NCBI GenBank assembly: GCA_030537895.1
Contig: JAUNVA010000001.1
Location: 62,001 to 126,000 of the forward strand
Direction: 5' to 3'
Length of the DNA: 64,000 bases
Origin: Bowdeniella nasicola
Lineage (GTDB): Bacteria > Actinomycetota > Actinomycetes > Actinomycetales > Actinomycetaceae
The notes below the pieces were generated by a model. It saw only the letters and a list, made by a program, of their open reading frames with translations. It made no database searches and was not told the DNA's origin. Shown in pieces: positions 8,497 to 17,507 of the stretch; positions within the stretch are counted from its first letter, which is position 1, and each line of letters begins with the position of its first letter. The position numbers and the translations under genes are program-made.

Positions 8497-9606
8497 ATGC
8501 TGACGGAGATGAACACGACTCGTACTCGCCCCCGCGTCGCGCTGCTCATTGGCGGCCGCTCCACCGAGCATTCGATCTCCTGCCTCACCGCTGCCGGAGT
8601 CCTCACCCACCTGGATCGGGACCGCTATGACGTGATCGTCCTCGGCATCACCCGTTCCGGTGCCTGGGTGCACCTTCCGGATGACGCTACCCCGCTCGAG
8701 GGTGGGCGCGCGGAGGTTGACCCGCAGGCGCCTGCGGCGGCCCTCGTGCAGACCGCCGACGGCTGCGTGCACGCGTGGTCCGGTGGGCGCGATCGTGGCC
8801 GCGTGGACGTCGTTTTCCCTCTCCTACACGGCCCCTTCGGGGAGGACGGCACGGTGCAGGGCATGCTTGAGATGCTTGGCGTGCATTACGTCGGTGCCGG
8901 CGTCTTCGCCTCCGCCGCTGGGATGGATAAGCAGTTCACGAAGGTGGTGCTCGCCGGAGCCGGCCTGCCGGTCGGTCCCTATGTCGCAGCGACGGCACAG
9001 CGTTTCGAACGCGAAAGCGACGCGGTGCTGGCGGAGTGCGCACGCCTGCGCCCGCCCCTGTTCGTGAAACCCGCCCGCGCCGGATCGTCGATGGGGATCA
9101 CGCGCGTCACCGATCTCGCACAGTTAGAGGACGCGATCCGTGAAGCGCAGCGCCACGACCCGAAGGTCATCATCGAGCAGGGCATCGAGGGGCGAGAGAT
9201 TGAGGTGGCCGTCCTTCAGGGGAGGGACGGCAAAGCCCGCGTCGCGCCGATCGGTGAACTCATCATGGACCTGCCGAGCGACGGGTTTTACGACTACGAG
9301 ACCAAGTACTTTGCGCACGATGCGGTCACGATGGCCTGCCCTGCCGAGCTCACAGCCGAGCAGGAACATACGATCCGCGATCTTGCGATCCGCACTTTCG
9401 AGGCGCTCGAATGTGAGGGGCTTGCCCGGGTTGATTTCTTCCTTCCGAGCGACGGCAATCCCGTCATTAACGAGATCAACACAATGCCGGGCATGACCCC
9501 GTATTCGATGTTCCCCTACCTGTGGGCCGCCGGCGGTCTCCACTACACCGAGCTCGTTAGCGAACTCATTGAACTCGCGCTCCAGCGCGAACAGGGGCTG
9601 CGTTAG
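8497..9606 (+). CDS. ddl: D-alanine--D-alanine ligase
   Basis: A 369-aa ATP-grasp ligase making the D-Ala-D-Ala dipeptide of peptidoglycan. Conserved blocks are VALLIGGRSTEHSISC at the N-terminus, LLHGPFGEDGTVQGMLE, PLFVKPARAGSSMGITRV (ATP-grasp) and ARVDFFLPSDGNPVINEINTMPGMT with the metal-binding E/N residues. The ATG at 8497 is preferred because GAGGAAA lies 9 nt upstream; the ATG at 8509 has GGAG directly abutting it. Its last bases overlap the stop of the convergent DUF3515 gene. Confidence 0.95.
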   Translation: MLTEMNTTRTRPRVALLIGGRSTEHSISCLTAAGVLTHLDRDRYDVIVLGITRSGAWVHLPDDATPLEGGRAEVDPQAPAAALVQTADGCVHAWSGGRDRGRVDVVFPLLHGPFGEDGTVQGMLEMLGVHYVGAGVFASAAGMDKQFTKVVLAGAGLPVGPYVAATAQRFERESDAVLAECARLRPPLFVKPARAGSSMGITRVTDLAQLEDAIREAQRHDPKVIIEQGIEGREIEVAVLQGRDGKARVAPIGELIMDLPSDGFYDYETKYFAHDAVTMACPAELTAEQEHTIRDLAIRTFEALECEGLARVDFFLPSDGNPVINEINTMPGMTPYSMFPYLWAAGGLHYTELVSELIELALQREQGLR

Positions 9607-10133
9607 TCCTCGCCGATGAGGTCGGTAGCGCCCACGCAGGTGCGCTCAGCCTCGACGAGCGTGGCGGCCGGCTCCACCGCAAGCAGCGCCGCCGTCGGCT
9701 GAGCGATCCCGCTCTCCACGGGGATCACTACCTCGAGTGCGGGGGTGCGCCCATACGTGAGGAATACCCAGGCATCCGACGGCGCGTGTTCGGGCAGCAG
9801 CGGGGAGCCCGCCTCCGGATTGATCCAATCCACGCCCGCGTCCTCATCGGTCTTACTCACCGACAGGCAACGGTCCGTCGTCGGCGGGGGCGGGGTAAGC
9901 CCACAGCGGATCGTGACGGGGGCATCGGGGGTGCCAAAGGCCATGGTTGCTTGCGCGTCTGTCGAGATCCGCGGCAGACCGACGAGTTCGCGGGGAAGCC
10001 GCTGCAGCATGCGTGCACACACGGGATCGGGCGCGTTTTCAGCGGGTTCGAGATGGGCACTCGGTGTGCATGCGAGCAGCGGCGTCACCAGTGCGGCGAG
10101 CGCACACGCGGAGAGGAGTGGCAAACGGGACAC
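9603..10133 (-). CDS. DUF3515-type lipoprotein
   Basis: A 176-aa predicted lipoprotein beginning with a hydrophobic signal (SACALAALVTPLLAC) whose Cys is a lipidation candidate. The remainder (VCARMLQRLPRELVGLPR, then ISTDAQATMAFGTPDAPVTIRCG and VDWINPE) fits the actinobacterial DUF3515 family, which typically sits between ddl and thiL as here. No function is established. The start is a GTG preceded by GTGAAGGC and lies within a near-perfect palindrome shared with the thiL start. Confidence 0.82.
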   Translation of the reverse strand: MSRLPLLSACALAALVTPLLACTPSAHLEPAENAPDPVCARMLQRLPRELVGLPRISTDAQATMAFGTPDAPVTIRCGLTPPPPTTDRCLSVSKTDEDAGVDWINPEAGSPLLPEHAPSDAWVFLTYGRTPALEVVIPVESGIAQPTAALLAVEPAATLVEAERTCVGATDLIGED

Positions 10134-10158
10134 GCCTTCACTGTACGGTGAAGGCGTG
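10131..10158. repeat. 28-bp near-perfect palindrome containing two divergent start codons
   Basis: The arms CACGCCTTCAC and GTGAAGGCGTG flank a six-base centre (TGTACG) with one mismatched pair. The left end is the complement of the GTG start of the DUF3515 gene and the right end is the GTG start of thiL. Each arm therefore supplies a Shine-Dalgarno-like GTGAAGG plus start codon. The start codons are only 22 bp apart, so each promoter must lie inside the opposite gene. Confidence 0.75.
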
Positions 10159-11169
10159 CATATCGGCGATCAAACCGTAGCCGAGCTCGGCGAAGACTCT
10201 CTCCTGGCTCGAATTGTTCCCACCATGCCCGCGGGGCAGACACTCGTCGGCAACGGCGACGACGCCGCCGTACTGCCCACGATCTCCGGTTCGGTGATCG
10301 CGTGTGCCGACATTCTCGTGCAAGACCGACACTTTCGCACCGAGTGGTCCACGGGCGCAGATGTGGGCTGGAGGGCGACGATGGCGAACCTCTCCGACAT
10401 CTCCGCGATGGGCGGGCGCGCAACCCACGTGCTCGTGAGTCTCGTCCTGCCCACCACCACCCCCGTCGACTGGGTTGATGACCTGGCCCTCGGTGTTGCC
10501 GAGGCATGCGCGGCGGGTCGTGAGGCGTGGGGGCACCCGGTCGGGGTCGCCGGTGGGGACCTCAGTTCGGGCCGAGAGATCGCCGTCGCCGTGACGGCAC
10601 TCGGCACGCTGGACGGCGGGCGGCCTCTGACACGCTCGGGAGCACAGATCGGAGACACCCTCGCTCTCGGAGGCACTCTCGGCATGTCGGCCGCGGGACT
10701 CGCCCTCGGGAAGGACGGCACAATCCCCCGCGAGGAGGGCCCGGCTGCGGACGCCTGGCGCGTCTTTCGGCGGCCCGCACCGCCGCTCGCCCTCGGGCGG
10801 GCGGCTGCCGCGGCGGGAGCCACCGCCGCGATGGACATCTCCGATGGACTGGGACGGGATGCACTCCGACTCGCTCGGGCAAGCGGAGTGCACGTTCAGA
10901 TCGGTATGGCCCGCCCCAGCGCCGCCCTGGTGGAGGTCGCCCGCCTGCTCGATGTGCCGGACGCCGTCGCGCAGGCCGCTCAGTGGTGGCGCAGCGGCGG
11001 AGAAGACCACGCCCTGCTCGCCACGTTCCCGCAGGGGAACGAGCTGCCCGCGGGGTTCACGCCTATCGGGGCAGTCACCGACGTGGCAGACGGCGGGCGC
11101 GTGAGCTTTGCGGAGGCATCGGATGGTTCGCTCGGGTGGGACCACTTCGCTGGCGTCGAAGAAGGATAA
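10156..11169 (+). CDS. thiL: Thiamine-monophosphate kinase
   Basis: A 337-aa PurM-fold kinase phosphorylating thiamine monophosphate to the diphosphate cofactor. Motifs are ELGEDSLL, NGDDAAVL (nucleotide and Mg binding), ANLSDISAMGG, GVAGGDLSSG and MDISDGLGRDALRLARASG. The GTG start at 10156 is supported by the N-terminal GEDSLL motif position. The frame is open upstream only as the antisense of the DUF3515 gene. It ends before the terminator at 11206-11235. No other thiamine gene is in the window. Confidence 0.93.
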   Translation: MHIGDQTVAELGEDSLLARIVPTMPAGQTLVGNGDDAAVLPTISGSVIACADILVQDRHFRTEWSTGADVGWRATMANLSDISAMGGRATHVLVSLVLPTTTPVDWVDDLALGVAEACAAGREAWGHPVGVAGGDLSSGREIAVAVTALGTLDGGRPLTRSGAQIGDTLALGGTLGMSAAGLALGKDGTIPREEGPAADAWRVFRRPAPPLALGRAAAAAGATAAMDISDGLGRDALRLARASGVHVQIGMARPSAALVEVARLLDVPDAVAQAAQWWRSGGEDHALLATFPQGNELPAGFTPIGAVTDVADGGRVSFAEASDGSLGWDHFAGVEEG

Positions 11170-11205
11170 ACGCAGATTCCGCCCGTGCGGCACGTGGACA
11201 CACAA

Positions 11206-11235
11206 CAGGGGAGGACGGCTAACCGTCCTCCCCTG
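11206..11235. terminator. Bidirectional terminator between thiL and rpmB
   Basis: A perfect 13-bp inverted repeat, CAGGGGAGGACGG and its complement, around a CTAA loop. It lies between convergent thiL (stop 11169) and rpmB (stop 11268). No T-run is present on either side. Confidence 0.85.
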
Positions 11236-11267
11236 AGCTCGAGCCGCCTCAAGCGGTGTCGAGTGAG

Positions 11268-11459
11268 TTAGGCGTTGCGCGCGACCTTGCCGGCCTTCAG
11301 GCAGGAGGTGCACACGTTCAGGCGCTTCGGGGCGCCGTTGACGAGGGCGCGCACACGCTGGATGTTGGGGTTCCAGCGGCGCGAGGTGCGCACGTGCGAG
11401 TGCGAGACGCTCTTGCCGAAGCTGGGGCCCTTGCCGCAGACGTCGCAGGTGGCAGCCAC
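11268..11459 (-). CDS. rpmB: 50S ribosomal protein L28, zinc-ribbon (C+) form
   Basis: A 63-aa ribosomal protein. It begins at a GTG with AGGAGAAG a few bases upstream and reads (M)[18 protein letters not shown]. The cysteine pairs CDVC and CTSC make it the zinc-binding C+ paralogue. In many actinobacteria a cysteine-free copy is induced by Zur under zinc limitation. It is a single-gene unit, divergent from the DAK2 gene. Confidence 0.95.
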   Translation of the reverse strand: MAATCDVCGKGPSFGKSVSHSHVRTSRRWNPNIQRVRALVNGAPKRLNVCTSCLKAGKVARNA

Positions 11460-11637
11460 GGTTCTTCTCCTCGAATATTCGCTGATCCCGCATGGTGCGG
11501 GTGGTCCGGAGCCCCGTAAGACACGGGGCAACCGCTCAAGAATACACAGCTCGACGCGTAAAACCCAAATGCGCTCGTGCGTGCGCTTGGCCACAACTGG
11601 GAAAGGGAGGGAACTGGGCGGTAGCCTTCGGGTAGCC

Positions 11638-13155
11638 ATGCACACTACCGAGACCCTTGACGCGTCGACCGCCCGCCGCTGGCTGGCGGAGGCCTTGCGC
11701 GCCCTCGCTGCCGTGCGTACTCGTGTCGATGCGCTGAACGTCTTCCCGGTCCCCGATGCGGATACGGGAACGAACGTCGTGCTCACCGTGACGTCCGGGG
11801 CACGCGAGGCCCACAAGCTAGGACCCGACGCGAGCCTGCCGGATCTCACCGCTGCTGTCGCGCGCGGCGCCCTGTGGGGGGCTCGGGGGAACTCCGGGAT
11901 CATCATTTCGCAGGCCTTCCAAGCGGTCGCTCGGACGTTCGCGTCCGTGGGAGAGGCACGCGCCACGGACCTGATCCGTGCGCTGGACGCCATCGCGATC
12001 GCCGCGCGTGACGCCGTCGCCGAACCCGTGGACGGCACGATCATCACGGTGAGCCGCGCTGTCGCCGACGCGGTCGTCGGCATGCCGCCCGACGTGTCCC
12101 TTTCTGACGTGGCCGCCACCGCCCACCGCAGCGCGGTCGACGCGCTCGCCCGCACCGGTGAACAGCTGGCTGCCGCCACCGGCCGCCACGCCGCGATTGA
12201 TGCCGGCGCTGCGTCCTACGTTGTGCTGCTTGACGCGCTCGCCGAAGCGCTCGGTGTGAGCGAGCGGCCGGATATCCCGTGGGGCCCCGCAGACCCGGAT
12301 ACGGACGATTCTCCATGTCCCGCGCCCGCCGATGAAGGCGAATTTGAGGTCATGTACGTCTACCGCGGCGACCGTCGCCAGGCTCGCGCCACGAGCGCTC
12401 ACCTACGCGAGGTGGGCCATTCGGTTGCCGTCGTCGCGGGCGTCGATGACCACTGGCACGTACACGTCCACTTGGACGACCCGACCCTTGCACTGCCAGG
12501 TAGGCGCGTGGAACAGCTGCTCGTTCGCCACCTGCATAATCCGCCCTCCACACGGGGTCTCGTCGCGACGGCGAGCGGGCCTGGCATCCTCGAGGATCTC
12601 GCCCGCTCGGGGGCCGTCGCGACCATGAACCCGCGCTACGACACCCTGGTACGTGCCGTCATCGACGCCTCCAGCTGCGATGTGACGATCCTGCCCGCGA
12701 CGACCGAGCTTTCTGATCTCGCGCGCGAGGTCGCCACCGATGCGATGGTGGCTGCCGAAGGCATCACGGTGCGTGTTGCTCCCACGACGTGCGATCCGCA
12801 CGTGTACGCCACGTGCACGGAATGGGCTCTCGCCCAACTCGTTGACGAGGACGCACACCCGCATCACATTGCGGAGGAGTGCGTGCGTGAGGTCATCGTT
12901 CACCCGATCATGGGCGGCACCCTGGCCGAGGGCGAAGCACAGGTCAGTCGAGCGCTCGCGAGTTTGCCACACGGCGGGGAGGAGCCCGCCACAATCGTGA
13001 CCGGCTCCGCCACGAACGCGGAGCCTCTCGCATCCTTCGCCGAGGCGGCCCTGAGGGCCCGCGGACGTGAAGTCTCCCGCGTCACCTGTGGCCAGGAGCG
13101 GCCCTATCTGTGGCTCATGGTGCATCGTGAAGAGGCCAGTGAGGCACCCCGGTGA
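11638..13155 (+). CDS. DAK2-domain protein (fatty-acid-kinase FakA/YloV-like)
   Basis: A 505-aa protein. The N-terminal DhaL-like domain carries [13 protein letters not shown], the Asp-rich loop that binds Mg-ADP, and [13 protein letters not shown]. Middle and C-terminal domains of the FakA/YloV architecture follow ([12 protein letters not shown], then SGPGILEDL and [11 protein letters not shown]). In firmicutes FakA phosphorylates fatty acids held by DegV-type FakB; no FakB is in this window. The ATG at 11638 starts the conserved domain. It precedes recG with a 4-bp overlap, a conserved actinobacterial neighbourhood (DAK2-recG-rsmD-coaD). Confidence 0.85.
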   Translation: MHTTETLDASTARRWLAEALRALAAVRTRVDALNVFPVPDADTGTNVVLTVTSGAREAHKLGPDASLPDLTAAVARGALWGARGNSGIIISQAFQAVARTFASVGEARATDLIRALDAIAIAARDAVAEPVDGTIITVSRAVADAVVGMPPDVSLSDVAATAHRSAVDALARTGEQLAAATGRHAAIDAGAASYVVLLDALAEALGVSERPDIPWGPADPDTDDSPCPAPADEGEFEVMYVYRGDRRQARATSAHLREVGHSVAVVAGVDDHWHVHVHLDDPTLALPGRRVEQLLVRHLHNPPSTRGLVATASGPGILEDLARSGAVATMNPRYDTLVRAVIDASSCDVTILPATTELSDLAREVATDAMVAAEGITVRVAPTTCDPHVYATCTEWALAQLVDEDAHPHHIAEECVREVIVHPIMGGTLAEGEAQVSRALASLPHGGEEPATIVTGSATNAEPLASFAEAALRARGREVSRVTCGQERPYLWLMVHREEASEAPR

Positions 13156-15371
13156 GCGCATTCCTGCGCCGCCCGCTTACCGATATTCTCGGGGCGAGCA
13201 CCGCGAAGAAACTCGCCACACTCGGCCTGCACACGGTCGAGGATTTCGTCTGGCATATTCCCCACCGCTACGTCCATCCCGGTATGCGCACGCCGTTGGC
13301 GGACGTGCCCGAAGGCATGAAGGTGCTCGTGACAGCCGAGATCCTCGATGTGAGCGCCCGTCCCGTACGCGGGGGGCGTCGCCATATCGTCACCATTGTC
13401 ATCTCCGATGGCTCCATGACCGTCCCGGCCGTGTTCTTCGCTCCCCACCGCGGGCGCGTCGCCTACTACCAGGAACGCTACCGACCCGGTACGACGGCGT
13501 TCTTCTCCGGTGTTTTCAGTCGCTACCGCGGCCAGCTGCAACTGACTCACCCAACGGTTGAACCCTATGGAGCCTATGACGACCCGGCGTCTGCACTACG
13601 CCGTGCCACGGCTCTCGTGCCCGTCTACTACATGACGTCGGCGCTCAGCCCGAAGGCGATGGAAACGTGCGCCCATACGATCCTCGACAGCGCAGGCCCA
13701 GACGATATCCCCGATGTCGTTCCGGCGGAGGTTCGCGCCGACCTTGGCCTGCGTCCGCTCCTCGACTCGGTGCGCGCCGTCCACCTCATCGGAGCTCCTG
13801 CCGACCCCGAGGAAGCGGAGGTCTCCGCGCGGCAGGGACGCCACGAGTTGCGGTTTACCGAGGCTTTCGTTTTGCAGGCGCTCCTTGCGCGTCGGCGCGC
13901 TAGCGTGCAGGCGGCGCACACGAGGCCCCGACCGGGGCGGCGCGGCGGTCTCCTCGACGCGTTCGACGCGCGCCTGCCCTTCACACTCACCGAAGGACAG
14001 CGTGCCGTGGGGGAGGAGATTTCCCAGGACCTCGCCCGCGAGACACCGATGCTGCGACTTCTCCAGGGTGACGTCGGCTCCGGCAAGACCCTGGTGGCGC
14101 TGCGCGCGATGGCCCAGGTCGTCGACTCGGGTGGGCAGGCCGTCCTGCTCGCTCCCACCGAAGTGCTCGCCCACCAGCACTACCTGACGATCACCTCGAT
14201 GCTCGGCGACCTGGCCGGTGGTGGCCTGTTCTCCGAGCAGGGCACGCGCGTCACGCTCGTCACAGGGTCGCAGTCAGCAGCGGAGCGCAGGCGCACTCGC
14301 GCCGAGATTGCCAGTGGCGAGGCCGGACTGATCATCGGCACCCACGCACTGTTTTCCGACGACGTCGCGCCAGCAGATCTCGGGCTCGTCGTCGTCGACG
14401 AACAGCACCGCTTCGGCGTGGAGCAGCGCGACCGCTTGCGCGGCGCGGGGGAGGGCGGGGTGCATATGCTGCACATGACGGCCACACCGATTCCCCGCAC
14501 GATCGCGCTCACTGTGTTCGGAGACCTGGAAACCTCCACACTTGCCGAAGCACCCGCAGGCCGGGCCGAGGTCGTCACGCACCGCGTACCGATCGACAAT
14601 GAGGTCTGGGTGGCCCGCATGTGGGAACGCATCGGAGAGGAGCTGGAGGGCGGCGGCCGCGCGTTCGTGGTCTGCCCACGTATCGACGCCGAAGATGAGA
14701 AAACCGAGGGCGTGCGTCCCGACGGGGACGACGGCCCCGAAGACGGGGAAACCCTCCCCCTCGCGTCGGTCCTCCAGACGGCGGCTGACCTCGAATCGTA
14801 CGAAGCCCTGTCCCGCCACGGGATCGCGATCTTGCACGGCAGAATGAGCCCCGAACACAAGGCCGAGACCATGGCGGCCTTCGCTGCTGGAAAGGTCCGC
14901 ACGCTCGTGTCCACGACGGTCATCGAAGTGGGTGTCGACGTTCCCGAGGCGAGTGTCATGGTCATCATGAACCCCGAACGCTTCGGTCTCGCGCAGCTGC
15001 ACCAGCTCCGCGGCCGTATCGGGCGCGGTACGCGTCCGGGCGTGTGCTTCCTCCTGGACCCGACCGTGAGCGCTCATGATCCACAGGGCAACGCGCGCCT
15101 CGCGGCCTTCGCCGCCACGACCGACGGGTTCGCGCTCGCGGAGGAGGACCTCGCACTGCGGCGGGAAGGCGATGTCCTCGGCTCGCGCCAGTCCGGCGCG
15201 CGCTCTGGACTGCGTGTCCTGTCGGCACTCGCAGACCGCGACACAATCGAGCGGGCACGTACTCACGCACGCGCCGTGATCGCTGCGGACCCCACCCTCG
15301 CCGCGCATCCCACCCTTGCCGAGGCCATCGCGGCGCGCGAAGCCGAGGCCAGCTATCTGGAGCGGACATGA
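13152..15371 (+). CDS. recG: ATP-dependent DNA helicase RecG
   Basis: A 739-aa superfamily 2 helicase that remodels stalled forks and Holliday junctions. The N-terminal wedge/OB domain is at about residues 60-150. Walker A is LLQGDVGSGKTLVALRAM, the DExH-type box reads VVVDEQHRFG, motif III is HMTATPIPRT, and motifs V/VI are VGVDVPEASVMV and QLHQLRGRIGRG. An acidic insertion (EDEKTEGVRPDGDDGPEDGE) lies between the helicase lobes, a variable position in actinobacteria. The GTG start overlaps the DAK2 stop and its stop overlaps the rsmD start. Confidence 0.96.
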   Translation: MSAFLRRPLTDILGASTAKKLATLGLHTVEDFVWHIPHRYVHPGMRTPLADVPEGMKVLVTAEILDVSARPVRGGRRHIVTIVISDGSMTVPAVFFAPHRGRVAYYQERYRPGTTAFFSGVFSRYRGQLQLTHPTVEPYGAYDDPASALRRATALVPVYYMTSALSPKAMETCAHTILDSAGPDDIPDVVPAEVRADLGLRPLLDSVRAVHLIGAPADPEEAEVSARQGRHELRFTEAFVLQALLARRRASVQAAHTRPRPGRRGGLLDAFDARLPFTLTEGQRAVGEEISQDLARETPMLRLLQGDVGSGKTLVALRAMAQVVDSGGQAVLLAPTEVLAHQHYLTITSMLGDLAGGGLFSEQGTRVTLVTGSQSAAERRRTRAEIASGEAGLIIGTHALFSDDVAPADLGLVVVDEQHRFGVEQRDRLRGAGEGGVHMLHMTATPIPRTIALTVFGDLETSTLAEAPAGRAEVVTHRVPIDNEVWVARMWERIGEELEGGGRAFVVCPRIDAEDEKTEGVRPDGDDGPEDGETLPLASVLQTAADLESYEALSRHGIAILHGRMSPEHKAETMAAFAAGKVRTLVSTTVIEVGVDVPEASVMVIMNPERFGLAQLHQLRGRIGRGTRPGVCFLLDPTVSAHDPQGNARLAAFAATTDGFALAEEDLALRREGDVLGSRQSGARSGLRVLSALADRDTIERARTHARAVIAADPTLAAHPTLAEAIAAREAEASYLERT

Positions 15372-15952
15372 TTCGGGTCATCGCGGGCAAGCACGGTGGC
15401 GCACGGCTGAGCGTGCCTGGCAGTGGCACTCGCCCGACCGCGGAGCGGGTGAGGGAGGCCGTCTTTTCAACGCTGACGAGCGCGGGACTCACGGACTCGG
15501 TACGCGTGGCGGACCTGTGCGCCGGCTCGGGAGCCCTCGGGTTGGAGGCCTACTCGCGCGGCGCACGGCGCGTCGATCTCGTCGATTCGCGGCGTGCCGC
15601 GAGCCGCGCCTGTCAGGACAATGCGCGCCGCCTCGGTGCTGGAGAGGCGGTGCGTGTCCACACCATGGAAGCGCTCACCTTCCTCCGGTCGGGGGCGCGG
15701 GCCGGCTCCTACGACATCATCTTCCTTGACCCGCCCTACGCGCAGACCGAGCGGATCGTCGTGGGCGCCCTGGAGCAGATCGCGGCCGGTGAGATCGTCG
15801 AGCCCGACGGCCTCGTTGTGATTGAGCACGCCTGCGGCATTGAGCTCAGTCTGCCCGCACCCTTCACCGCCTGGCGTACACGGCGCTACGGCGATAGCGC
15901 GATCATCTACGCGGAGCTGGGCGCCGGTGCGCCAACGGGGGCAGACGATTAG
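15368..15952 (+). CDS. rsmD: 16S rRNA (guanine966-N2)-methyltransferase
   Basis: A 194-aa SAM-dependent methyltransferase acting on 16S rRNA in the 30S subunit. N-terminal MIRVIAGKHGGARL and RPTAERVREAVFSTL are family signatures. The SAM loop is VADLCAGSGALGLEAYSRGA and the catalytic motif is FLDPPYAQ. It is coupled to recG by ATGA and lies 10 bp before coaD, the usual rsmD-coaD pairing. Confidence 0.95.
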   Translation: MIRVIAGKHGGARLSVPGSGTRPTAERVREAVFSTLTSAGLTDSVRVADLCAGSGALGLEAYSRGARRVDLVDSRRAASRACQDNARRLGAGEAVRVHTMEALTFLRSGARAGSYDIIFLDPPYAQTERIVVGALEQIAAGEIVEPDGLVVIEHACGIELSLPAPFTAWRTRRYGDSAIIYAELGAGAPTGADD

Positions 15953-15961
15953 GCTGGGCCC

Positions 15962-16450
15962 ATGACCGCCTCACTTGCCATTTGCCCCGGCTCCTTCGAC
16001 CCCATCACCCTGGGCCACGTCGATGTCATCGAACGCGCCCGTACGCTCTTCGAGCGCGTGATCGTCGCGGTCGGTTACAACGCCGCGAAGACCTCCCTGT
16101 TCGACCTTGACATGCGCGTCGAGCTCGCGCGTGCCTCCTGCCATCACATTGACGGCGTCAGCGTCGAACCCGTCTCAGGGCTACTGGCGGACTTCTGCCG
16201 CCAACAGGAAGCCAACGCGATCGTGAAGGGCTTGCGGGGGAGCGCCGATTTCGACGATGAGCTCGGCATGAGCCTGATGAACCGCAAGCTTTCCGGCCTG
16301 GAGACCGTGTTCATTATGGGCGAGCCCTCCTACAACCACATCGCCTCCTCCCTCGTGAAGGACGTGGCCCGCCACGGCGGAGATGTCTCCGGGTTCGTGC
16401 CCGAGCCGGTGGCGCGGGCGCTCGACGGTGTCTTTGGGCGGAGGGCGTAG
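15962..16450 (+). CDS. coaD: Phosphopantetheine adenylyltransferase
   Basis: A 162-aa nucleotidyltransferase that adenylates 4'-phosphopantetheine in coenzyme A synthesis. The nucleotide-binding loop is CPGSFDPITLGHVDVIERA with the T/HxGH motif. KGLRGSADFDDELGM and the C-terminal motif IASSLVKDVARHGGDVSGFVP (the ISSSxVKE region) are present. The length is typical. Its last base is shared with the start of the next, coiled-coil gene. Confidence 0.96.
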   Translation: MTASLAICPGSFDPITLGHVDVIERARTLFERVIVAVGYNAAKTSLFDLDMRVELARASCHHIDGVSVEPVSGLLADFCRQQEANAIVKGLRGSADFDDELGMSLMNRKLSGLETVFIMGEPSYNHIASSLVKDVARHGGDVSGFVPEPVARALDGVFGRRA

Positions 16451-16929
16451 TGACGGAAAACCGCGGGGCTAATCTCACGGAGATCCTCACCAGCATCGAG
16501 GCGATCGTGCGTGAGGCACGCGCTATGCCCATGAGCGCGTCGGTGCTCGTGAATAGGGCTGAACTCCTAGACCTCCTGGCGGCGGCCCGCCAGATGGTGC
16601 CCGGCGAGATCCAGCGCGCCGACGCGACCCTGCGTGGCGCCGATCAGACAATCGCGAGCGCCCGCGAACAGGCCGAACACATCCGCGCTGACGCGCATCG
16701 GCGTGCGGAAGAATTGGTGAGCGAACAGGAGATCGTGGCGAGCGCACGCCGTCGGGCCCGTGAGCTCGAATCCGAAGCCATGGAGCGCGCTGAGGACCTG
16801 CGCCGCGGCGCGGAAGACTACTGCGACCGCCAGCTCGCCGAACTCGAGGTACACATCGGTCGGATCCAACGGCAGGTTGAGGCTGGCCGCGCCGTCCTCG
16901 CGAACGACATCGAGAAGAACGAGTCATGA
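16450..16929 (+). CDS. Coiled-coil protein of unknown function (between coaD and yceD)
   Basis: A 159-aa protein with no signal peptide or membrane helix. After a short N-terminal segment (LTEILTSIEAIVREARAMPMSASVLVNRAELLDLL) the rest is highly charged with heptad-like A/E/R repeats (residues about 45-155), typical of a long coiled coil resembling DivIVA- or F0-b-like helices. Similar small coiled-coil genes are common at this point in actinobacterial genomes. It overlaps coaD and yceD at its ends, so it is co-translated with them. Function is unknown; a structural or division-associated role is possible but not shown. Confidence 0.7.
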   Translation: MTENRGANLTEILTSIEAIVREARAMPMSASVLVNRAELLDLLAAARQMVPGEIQRADATLRGADQTIASAREQAEHIRADAHRRAEELVSEQEIVASARRRARELESEAMERAEDLRRGAEDYCDRQLAELEVHIGRIQRQVEAGRAVLANDIEKNES

Positions 16930-17507
16930 TGAACCACACCGAGCACACGCCCTGGCGGGTTGAGGCCCGCGACCTTCCCACCCGAGCGGGAACCCATCGA
17001 GATCTCGAGCGAGCTCTTCCCGTGACCGAGCGGTGGGGGACGGATCTCGCGTGGCTGGAACCGGGCGAGCATGTGCACGTCGAGGCGAGCGCCGAGGCCG
17101 TCGTTGACGGTGTCTTCCTCACGGGAGTCGCCCGCGCGAGTCTGCACGCCGTCTGCGTGCGCTGCCTCACTCCGCTCACCCTGCCGATCGAGGCGCGGAT
17201 CGACGAGCTCTTCATGAGCCCCGAAGCTCTTGAGCGCGCCCGCGAGGAGGGCGATGAGGAGGTCGAGGACATGGTGCATCTCGAGGAGGGCACCATCGAC
17301 CTGGACCAGCCAGTGCGGGACGCGATCCTCGGCGAGGTGCCGTTCACCCTCGTGTGTGAGGAGGACTGTCCGGGACTATGCCCCGGCTGCGGCATCGACC
17401 TACGGGACGCGGAGCCCGGGCATGCTCACGAGCAGATCGACCCACGCCTCGCTTCCCTCGCCGAGTTGCGTGATCGTCTCGCCGCTGACGCGGGCGATAC
17501 CCAATGA
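16926..17507 (+). CDS. YceD/DUF177 family protein
   Basis: A 193-aa protein of the YceD family, linked in bacteria and plants to 23S rRNA accumulation. The central CVRCLTPLTLPIEARIDELF segment and the C-terminal CEEDCPGLCPGCGIDLRD provide a cysteine-rich, probably zinc-binding region. In most actinobacteria yceD is followed by rpmF (L32). Here rnc starts within the yceD stop, so no rpmF is present. The gene overlaps both neighbours by 4 bp. Confidence 0.88.
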   Translation: MMNHTEHTPWRVEARDLPTRAGTHRDLERALPVTERWGTDLAWLEPGEHVHVEASAEAVVDGVFLTGVARASLHAVCVRCLTPLTLPIEARIDELFMSPEALERAREEGDEEVEDMVHLEEGTIDLDQPVRDAILGEVPFTLVCEEDCPGLCPGCGIDLRDAEPGHAHEQIDPRLASLAELRDRLAADAGDTQ

